6,522 bases of DNA from Selenomonas sp. (GTDB taxonomy: Bacteria; Bacillota; Negativicutes; Selenomonadales; Selenomonadaceae): NCBI GenBank assembly GCA_003518745.1, contig DOYB01000102.1:1-6522 (forward strand). The letters run 5' to 3'. The stretch's first letter is position 1; every line of letters starts with the position of its first letter. Positions 1-3,848 of the stretch are shown piece by piece. Position numbers and translations under genes: made by a program. The notes below the pieces were generated by a model. That model had not been told where the DNA came from and made no database searches. It saw nothing but the letters and a program-made list of their open reading frames with translations.

Positions 1-16
1 ATTTAAATTCAGCCAT
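1..16 (-). CDS. 5' end of a leftward gene, cut by the window edge
   Basis: Read on the minus strand, an ATG at 16-14 begins the codons M-A-E-F-K and runs off the left edge. It is preceded by GGAGGGG at 30-24 with a 7-base spacer, which is an excellent ribosome binding site. A consensus-like promoter lies further upstream at 102-130. Only five codons are visible, so no product can be named. The gene is divergent from the antitoxin-like gene at 286. It matters mainly because the promoter that appears to drive it contains a ten-base homopolymer. The start codon, binding site and promoter in correct order are the whole evidence; the reading frame beyond the edge is unseen. Confidence 0.6.
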
Positions 17-50
17 ATCCAAACCCCTCCAAATTAAATATTAAAAAGGC

Positions 51-80
51 ATCCTATCCGCGACCAGTTATCATATCCGC
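51..80. repeat. Imperfect 11-base direct repeat in the leftward leader
   Basis: ATCCTATCCGC at 51-61 and ATCATATCCGC at 70-80 differ at one base and are 19 bases apart. Both lie downstream of the predicted leftward transcription start (about 95) and upstream of the start codon at 16. They could be repressor half-sites or chance similarity; no secondary structure is implied by a direct repeat. Confidence 0.4.
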
Positions 81-101
81 CCTTAGCCACTTCATGCAGA
101 C

Positions 102-130
102 ATTTTACCACGGGGGGGGGGACAGTTCAA
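102..130 (-). promoter_or_regulatory. Leftward promoter with a poly-C tract in its spacer
   Basis: On the minus strand, TTGAAC (130-125) and TAAAAT (107-102) are separated by exactly 17 bases. This matches the -35 and -10 consensus at 5 of 6 positions each. Ten of the 17 spacer bases (121-112) are an unbroken run of C. Transcription would start near 95, leaving a leader of about 80 bases before the ATG at 16. Because promoter strength depends steeply on spacer length, slippage in the run would be expected to change expression. A second -10-like TATGAT at 77-72 lacks a matching -35 and is a weaker alternative. Confidence 0.55.
112..121. repeat. Homopolymer of ten G (plus) / ten C (minus)
   Basis: Ten consecutive G residues on the plus strand are the longest G or C homopolymer I noticed in the window. 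The run falls outside any visible gene and inside the spacer of the leftward promoter. Runs of this length slip during replication and are also error-prone in sequencing and assembly, so the exact count may vary between cells or be miscalled. Confidence 0.95.
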
Positions 131-134
131 CGAC

Positions 135-154
135 TTTCATATAATTTTCATATA
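135..154. repeat. Tandem 9-base repeat with 11-base period upstream of the leftward -35
   Basis: TTTCATATA occurs at 135-143 and again at 146-154, a spacing of 11 bases or about one helical turn. On the minus strand the units read TATATGAAA and end four bases upstream of the -35 hexamer at 130. Helically phased A/T-rich repeats in that position fit either an UP element or two adjacent sites for an activator. Which one, or neither, cannot be told from the sequence. Confidence 0.5.
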
Positions 155-196
155 GTATCCACATTCAACTATAGTAACAGACATAAATAATTGTGC

Positions 197-225
197 TTGA
201 AAACTTTCCTGTGCCAATGTATACT
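197..225 (+). promoter_or_regulatory. Promoter of the AbrB-type antitoxin gene
   Basis: TTGAAA at 197-202 and TATACT at 220-225 are spaced by 17 bases, each one mismatch from consensus. Transcription is expected to begin near 232, giving a leader of about 54 bases. An inverted repeat straddles the predicted start point, which is where an autorepressor would be expected to bind. Confidence 0.65.
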
Positions 226-228
226 CGA

Positions 229-266
229 TGCAGGAGATGAGAAAATGCCTGCACATGAGATAGGCA
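229..266. promoter_or_regulatory. Overlapping inverted repeats at the antitoxin transcription start, possible autoregulatory operator
   Basis: TGCAGG (229-234) and CCTGCA (248-253) form a perfect 6-base inverted repeat with a 13-base gap. The right arm also takes part in a second pair, TGCCT (246-250) with AGGCA (262-266). The same strand therefore carries two mutually exclusive pairings. ATGAGA is also repeated at 237-242 and 255-260. AbrB/MazE-fold antitoxins commonly bind symmetrical operators at their own promoters, so autoregulation is the simplest reading; a leader RNA switch is a weaker alternative. Confidence 0.4.
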
Positions 267-285
267 GAAAGGACTGATCCCAATA

Positions 286-543
286 ATGGAAATTGCAAGA
301 CTATCCAACAGAGGTTACATCACAATTCCCGACAGCGTAAGAAAAAAACTAAACCTAAAAAACGGTGATAAGGTCGGCTTTATAGAGGAAAACGGAAGAT
401 ACTACATTACGAATGCTGCCATGCAGGCATTCGACAATGTAATTGATGCCTTCGCCGGTGCAGCAAAAGAGGCAGGCTTCAACAGTGAAGAAGAACTGCA
501 GGAGTATATGCAGGAAATCCGCAAGGAAGTGCGGGGTTACTAA
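286..543 (+). CDS. AbrB/MazE/SpoVT-fold DNA-binding protein, probable type II antitoxin
   Basis: This 85-residue protein should act as a dimeric DNA-binding antitoxin and repressor of its own promoter. Residues 1-45 show the swapped-hairpin pattern of the family: an Arg-Gly turn, then I-T-I-P at 12-15, then V-R-K-K-L at 18-22, followed by the G-D-K-V turn at 27-30 and a beta strand ending in R-Y-Y-I. Residues 47-85 are predicted helical and acidic, ending in R-K-E-V-R-G-Y. A helical acidic tail of this kind is what antitoxins use to wrap their toxin. An AAAGGA at 268-273 lies 12 bases before the ATG, a rather long spacing. The next open frame, one base after the stop, resembles the first residues of a PIN toxin but is broken. 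The family assignment is firm; the antitoxin role rests on the tail and the toxin stump. Confidence 0.88.
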   Translation: MEIARLSNRGYITIPDSVRKKLNLKNGDKVGFIEENGRYYITNAAMQAFDNVIDAFAGAAKEAGFNSEEELQEYMQEIRKEVRGY

Positions 544-544
544 A

Positions 545-580
545 ATGAGGGTAATGCTTGACACAAAAATTCATGAATGA
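545..580 (+). pseudogene. Stump of a PIN-domain toxin gene
   Basis: ATG at 545 follows the antitoxin stop at 541-543 by a single base. It opens a frame reading M-R-V-M-L-D-T-K-I-H-E and then TGA. PIN-family toxins typically begin with a hydrophobic strand followed by L-D-T-N, whose Asp is the first metal-binding acid. Here L-D-T is intact and Asn is replaced by Lys, just before homology stops. The usual PIN length is about 130-140 residues, so nearly all of the toxin is gone. The break coincides with a 10-base palindrome, ATTCATGAAT, at 569-578. No later toxin segment could be recognised in any plus-strand frame before 709. The short match is the only sequence evidence, but its position right behind an AbrB-type antitoxin is exactly where the toxin would sit. 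Confidence 0.55.
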
Positions 581-622
581 ACTTGGCGTATAAAAATGAA
601 TCCGATTCAAAATTTATTAGTG

Positions 623-655
623 CAATGGTCTGATATTTGTGATAGAATACCATTG
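623..655. promoter_or_regulatory. Inverted repeat and promoter of the DUF1858 gene
   Basis: TAGAAT at 643-648 is preceded by TGA at 640-642, giving an extended -10 element. The hexamer 17 bases upstream (620-625, GTGCAA) is a poor -35, which is tolerable with an extended -10. The perfect inverted repeat CAATGGT (623-629) and ACCATTG (649-655) brackets this region with a 19-base gap. Since transcription would start near 655, the repeat would mostly not be in the RNA and is better read as a DNA operator. The binding protein is unknown. Confidence 0.45.
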
Positions 656-708
656 TTCATTGAATCATTGATACATTGCTTTCTTGAAAAGCAGAAGGAG
701 GATTTTTT

Positions 709-909
709 ATGACGATTACAAAGGACATGAGCATTATAGAGGTTGTCCAGAAGTATCCCGATGCTGCCGGAGTTTTCATGGAAGCCGGCATGGGATGCCT
801 TGGCTGTGCGGCTGCCCGCTTTGAAAATATAGAACAGGGCGCATTAGCTCACGGTATAGATGTGGATGCTCTCATCGAGGGACTGAACAAGGTCGCCGCA
901 GAGGCCTGA
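709..909 (+). CDS. DUF1858 domain protein (hybrid-cluster-associated redox disulfide family)
   Basis: This 66-residue protein is a stand-alone DUF1858 domain. The family is small, cytoplasmic and helical, with a conserved CxxC pair, and is often associated with hybrid cluster (prismane) proteins or fused to other redox modules in anaerobes. Here the pair is C30-L-G-C33 in the context G-M-G-C-L-G-C. It is preceded by the typical start with T-x-D-M-S-I-x-E-V and a Y-P-D-A-A helix at 16-20. The C-terminal half (38-64) is the usual helix with H-G-I-D near 48-51. The start is well supported: AAGGAGG at 695-701 lies 7 bases before the ATG. It appears to be transcribed alone, between the promoter at about 643 and the terminator at 924-952. 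The biochemical partner is not visible here, and a redox role is inferred from the family. Confidence 0.9.
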   Translation: MTITKDMSIIEVVQKYPDAAGVFMEAGMGCLGCAAARFENIEQGALAHGIDVDALIEGLNKVAAEA

Positions 910-923
910 CACTTCTGCGTTTT

Positions 924-952
924 CCGCGTGTTTCAAAGCACGCGGTTTTTTT
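924..952 (+). terminator. Rho-independent terminator of the DUF1858 gene
   Basis: CCGCGTG at 924-930 pairs perfectly with CACGCGG at 939-945 around an 8-base loop and is followed at once by seven T residues (946-952). It lies 14 bases after the stop codon. This is a strong intrinsic terminator and isolates the gene from the threonine operon downstream. Confidence 0.92.
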
Positions 953-1033
953 ATTCTCCATAATCATCAAGGTTATGTAATCACAGGCAAAATTGAATTT
1001 CATCGGGGGCTAGCTTTCAAGCCTCAACTGCGT

Positions 1034-1039
1034 TATAAT
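1034..1039 (+). promoter_or_regulatory. -10 element of the ACT-hom-thrB operon
   Basis: A perfect TATAAT lies 61 bases before the first gene of the operon, predicting a start near 1046. The expected -35 position (1011-1016, TAGCTT) is poor. It overlaps an imperfect inverted repeat, GGGGCT at 1006-1011 with AGCCTC at 1020-1025. A weak -35 overlapped by dyad symmetry suggests that an activator or repressor may act here. The predicted leader of about 55 bases is too short for a T-box, and no attenuator hairpin was seen in it. Confidence 0.55.
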
Positions 1040-1100
1040 AGCTTCTGTATCCTTTCAACAAGGAATAATATCCAATACACAGGTACGGGGGAAATAAACA

Positions 1101-1547
1101 ATGACTAAATCAAAAAGTGGATTCTTTCTCATAAGGGAAGAGATTCTGCCGGAAGCGATAAAGAAAACCATAAAGGTAAAGGAAATGCTGAAGCGCGGTG
1201 AGGCTCGCACCATCAACGAAGCGGTGGACAAGATGAATCTCAGCCGCAGCGCCTATTACAAATATAAGGACTATGTCTTTCCCTTCTACGAGGCCAGCCA
1301 GGACAAAATCATCACTCTGGCTCTCCTCTTGATGCATAAAAAGGGTGTCCTTTCCGATGTCATAAACACCATATCCAAGAATTCCGGTAGCGTCCTCACA
1401 ATCAATCAGGGCATACCCCTTCAAGGTGTCGCGAATGCTACGATTTCCATAGAAACAGTGAATCTAAAAGTCAATCTTGAAAAGCTTATCGACGAGCTTC
1501 GCGCATTAAATGGCGTAAAGCATCTGGAAGTGCTTGGACAGGCCTAA
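1101..1547 (+). CDS. ACT domain protein of the PheB / UPF0735 family
   Basis: This 148-residue protein matches the usual length of the PheB-like UPF0735 family. Residues 18-64 form a helical, basic N-terminal part, with R-T-I-N-E-A-V at 36-42 and L-S-R-S-A-Y-Y-K-Y-K-D at 47-57, which looks helix-turn-helix-like. Residues 70-148 form an ACT domain with the ligand-loop pattern H-K-K-G-V-L-S-D at 79-86 and a second beta-alpha-beta ending in V-K-H-L-E-V-L-G. ACT domains bind amino acids. As first gene of an operon with hom and thrB, it probably senses threonine or another aspartate-family amino acid, but it could control expression or enzyme activity; neither is proven. GGGGGA at 1087-1092 lies 8 bases before the ATG. 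The stop is 18 bases before hom, so the two are likely co-transcribed. Calling it pheB would imply a role in phenylalanine synthesis that the context does not support. Confidence 0.88.
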   Translation: MTKSKSGFFLIREEILPEAIKKTIKVKEMLKRGEARTINEAVDKMNLSRSAYYKYKDYVFPFYEASQDKIITLALLLMHKKGVLSDVINTISKNSGSVLTINQGIPLQGVANATISIETVNLKVNLEKLIDELRALNGVKHLEVLGQA

Positions 1548-1556
1548 GGAAGGGAG
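1548..1556 (+). promoter_or_regulatory. Ribosome binding site that fixes the GTG start of hom
   Basis: GGAAGGGAG begins one base after the upstream stop is completed. It stands 9 bases from the GTG at 1566 but only 4 bases from an out-of-frame ATG at 1561. The GTG frame carries the nucleotide-binding motif eleven residues in, while the ATG frame ends after 20 codons at a TAG (1621-1623). Spacing and content both favour GTG. Confidence 0.7.
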
Positions 1557-1565
1557 TTTAATGCC

Positions 1566-2861
1566 GTGGAAAAAACCATTCAAATCGGACTGCTTGGCTC
1601 CGGGACGGTTGGCACGGGAGTAGTGCGTGTGCTTCGTGAAAACCTGCAGGAGATTTCGGAAAAAATCGGAGCAGGTTTGGCCATAAAGAAGGTACTGGTA
1701 AGGGATGTCAGCAAAAAACGTCCCTATCTTGAAGGACTTTCCGTTACGGATAATGTTGACAAAATCCTTGAAGATCCCGATATCTCTATAATCGTAGAGG
1801 TAATGGGTGGCATCCATCCTGCTATGGAATACATGATGAAGGCTATGAAGCAGGGAAAAAGCGTGGTTACAGCCAACAAAGATGTTGTCGCGCAGCATGG
1901 AAAGGACCTGTTCGACATAGCAGAGGAGCATCATGTTGACTTCATGTTTGAGGCCAGCGTAGGCGGGGGAATCCCCATCATTACCCCCCTCAAGCAGTGC
2001 CTTACGGCGAATCGCCTTACAGAGGTTCTGGGCATTGTGAATGGAACCACCAACTATATGCTGACTGAGATGAGCGATAAGGGCACCGACTATGGGACAG
2101 TGCTCAAGGCCGCTCAGGAAAAGGGCTATGCTGAGGCCGACCCCTCTGCCGACGTGGAGGGACTGGATGCCGCCCGCAAGGCCTCGATACTGGCTTCGCT
2201 GGCCTTCAACACCCGTGTGCGGCTCAGTGATGTGTCAGTTGAGGGCATCACGAAAATAACTCCCGGTGATATAGAATACGCAAAGGATCTGGGCTACACC
2301 ATAAAGCTCCTGGCAGTAGGCAGGGATGATGAAAAAGGCGTTGATGTACGGGTACATCCCGTTTTCCTGTCCAAGAACCATCCCCTCGCCTCAGTAAACG
2401 GTGTTTTCAACGCCATATTCGTCCGCGGAAATGCCATTGGCGAGGCCATGTTCTACGGGCCGGGAGCAGGTTCGCTGCCCACTGCCTCCGCTGTGGTGTC
2501 GGATATCGTTGAAGTGGCCAGAAATATGCTCGGCAAATGTACGGGACGCATACTCTGCACCTGTTTCAGCCAGAAAAAGCTTTGCCCCATCGAGGATACG
2601 GTATCTTCCTACTACGTCAGATTATTGGTTGCCGATAAGCCCGGCGTTCTGGGTACCATCGCTACAGTCTTCGGCAAGGAAGGTATCAGCCTGAAATCAG
2701 TGGTCCAGACAAAGCGTTCAGTACCCGACTATGCAGAAATAGTCGCTATCACCCACGAGGTTGAGCACAGGAATATGCTGCTTGCTGAGGAAAGACTCCG
2801 GCAGCTTCCCGTGGTACATGAGATATGCAATGTAATCAGAGTGGAGAATGACCGGAGGTAA
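1566..2861 (+). CDS. hom: Homoserine dehydrogenase with C-terminal ACT domain
   Basis: This enzyme reduces L-aspartate 4-semialdehyde to L-homoserine with NAD(P)H, at the branch point to threonine and methionine, in the cytoplasm. The 431-residue length fits the monofunctional ACT-containing class. The Rossmann motif G-S-G-T-V-G is at 11-16. T-A-N-K-D at 102-106 supplies the conserved Lys105, and N-G-T-T-N is at 159-163. G-Y-A-E-A-D-P at 187-193 gives Glu190, and G-L-D-A-A-R-K at 199-205 gives Asp201 and Lys205. The Glu, Asp and Lys spacing agrees with the catalytic residues of the yeast enzyme. Residues 350-430 form an ACT domain with A-D-K-P-G-V-L-G at 356-363, expected to bind threonine for feedback inhibition. 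Four cysteines (325, 331, 333, 340) cluster in the linker before it. Translation starts at GTG. The thrB start follows by 6 bases, with its ribosome binding site inside the end of hom. Confidence 0.97.
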   Translation: MEKTIQIGLLGSGTVGTGVVRVLRENLQEISEKIGAGLAIKKVLVRDVSKKRPYLEGLSVTDNVDKILEDPDISIIVEVMGGIHPAMEYMMKAMKQGKSVVTANKDVVAQHGKDLFDIAEEHHVDFMFEASVGGGIPIITPLKQCLTANRLTEVLGIVNGTTNYMLTEMSDKGTDYGTVLKAAQEKGYAEADPSADVEGLDAARKASILASLAFNTRVRLSDVSVEGITKITPGDIEYAKDLGYTIKLLAVGRDDEKGVDVRVHPVFLSKNHPLASVNGVFNAIFVRGNAIGEAMFYGPGAGSLPTASAVVSDIVEVARNMLGKCTGRILCTCFSQKKLCPIEDTVSSYYVRLLVADKPGVLGTIATVFGKEGISLKSVVQTKRSVPDYAEIVAITHEVEHRNMLLAEERLRQLPVVHEICNVIRVENDRR

Positions 2862-2867
2862 TTCAGG

Positions 2868-3794
2868 ATGGAAGAAAGAAGCATCAGGCTTCGGGTCCCC
2901 GGAACCAGCGCGAACTGCGGTCCCGGATTCGATTCCCTCGGACTTGCCTGCTCAATCTATAACGAGGTTGAACTCACCCTCCTTAGGGAGCCGGGACTGA
3001 ACATCGAGATTGAAGGCGATGGCTCGAAGGATATTCCCAGGGACGAGCGTAACATCCTGTGGCGCTCCATTCGCTTCCTGTTGGACAAGGCAGGTCAGGG
3101 TGATGAATACCCCGGAGCTCTTATTCGCATGAAAAACAATGTTCCCCTTTCCAGAGGGCTTGGCAGCAGCGCCGCGGCAATAGTCGCTGGTCTGAAGGGC
3201 GCCAATGTGCTGCTTGGGAACAGATTCAACCGCAGGGAGCTCCTGCAGTTTGCCACAGCCATAGAGGGGCACCCCGACAATGTTGCCCCAGCAATCTTCG
3301 GAGGCTTCACTGTCAGCATCACAAATCGCGGCAAAGCCGAATGCCTGTCCTTTGTGCCTAAGCTCCGTCTGAAGCTGGTGGTGGCAGTACCGGATTTCCC
3401 ACTTTCCACCCGCATGGCCCGTCAGGTCCTGCCTGAGCAGGTGCCCTTGCAGGATGCGATTTTCAACATAGGCCGTTCCTCAATGCTTGTGGCGGCATTT
3501 CTTAGGGGAAACGAACATTTTCTTCGCCACGCCTTTGAGGATGCCCTGCACCAGCCTTACAGGATGAAGCTGATACCGGGGATGAAATCTGTTTTCGCCG
3601 CGGCCAGAAAGGCCGGTGCTTTAGGTGCCTCCCTAAGCGGCGCCGGGCCATGCCTGATTGCCTTCACCACGGAACGGAGCCAATGTGCCGAAGCGGTTGG
3701 AGGCGCAATGGTACAGGCCTTTAAGGAGCATGAGGTGGAGTCGAGATACCTCATATTGGATCTTGACTTGAAAGGTGCTCATGTGCTGAACTGA
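2868..3794 (+). CDS. thrB: Homoserine kinase (GHMP family)
   Basis: This enzyme phosphorylates L-homoserine with ATP to O-phospho-L-homoserine, the substrate of threonine synthase. The 308-residue protein has all three GHMP motifs. Motif 1 is P-G-T-S-A-N-C-G-P-G-F-D at 11-22. The ATP-binding loop P-L-S-R-G-L-G-S-S-A-A is at 93-103. The C-terminal motif G-A-S-L-S-G-A-G-P is at 253-261. E-G-H-P-D-N-V-A-P-A at 133-142 is the family's acidic and substrate-binding segment. GGAGG at 2854-2858 lies 9 bases before the ATG, overlapping the last codons of hom, so the two are probably translationally coupled. It is the last gene of the operon and ends at the bidirectional terminator. Threonine synthase is not in this window and must lie elsewhere, if present. 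Confidence 0.97.
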   Translation: MEERSIRLRVPGTSANCGPGFDSLGLACSIYNEVELTLLREPGLNIEIEGDGSKDIPRDERNILWRSIRFLLDKAGQGDEYPGALIRMKNNVPLSRGLGSSAAAIVAGLKGANVLLGNRFNRRELLQFATAIEGHPDNVAPAIFGGFTVSITNRGKAECLSFVPKLRLKLVVAVPDFPLSTRMARQVLPEQVPLQDAIFNIGRSSMLVAAFLRGNEHFLRHAFEDALHQPYRMKLIPGMKSVFAAARKAGALGASLSGAGPCLIAFTTERSQCAEAVGGAMVQAFKEHEVESRYLILDLDLKGAHVLN

Positions 3795-3802
3795 AGATAT
3801 TC

Positions 3803-3832
3803 AAAAAGCGAGGCTTCGCGCCCCGCTTTTTT
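3803..3832. terminator. Bidirectional intrinsic terminator between thrB and the phosphofructokinase gene
   Basis: AAAAAGCG (3803-3810) pairs with CGCTTTTT (3824-3831). After one A-C mismatch, GGC (3812-3814) pairs with GCC (3820-3822) around a short TTCGC loop. The plus strand ends in a T run for the threonine operon. On the minus strand the A run becomes a T tract for the convergent gene whose stop codon is at 3849-3851. One element therefore serves both transcription units in a 54-base gap. Confidence 0.88.
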
Positions 3833-3848
3833 ATGTTCTCATATTCTG

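Noticed and set aside
558..594. TTGACA (558-563) and TATAAA (589-594), considered as a promoter
   Set aside because: The spacing is 25 bases, too long for a standard promoter, and TTGACA is part of the toxin stump codons.
577..633. An 18-codon frame after the toxin stump, considered as a second toxin fragment
   Set aside because: Nothing in it resembles later PIN segments and there is no ribosome binding site.
1046..1100. A T-box, riboswitch or attenuator ahead of the threonine operon
   Set aside because: The predicted leader is only about 55 bases, with no T-box sequence, leader peptide rich in Thr or Ile, or terminator hairpin.
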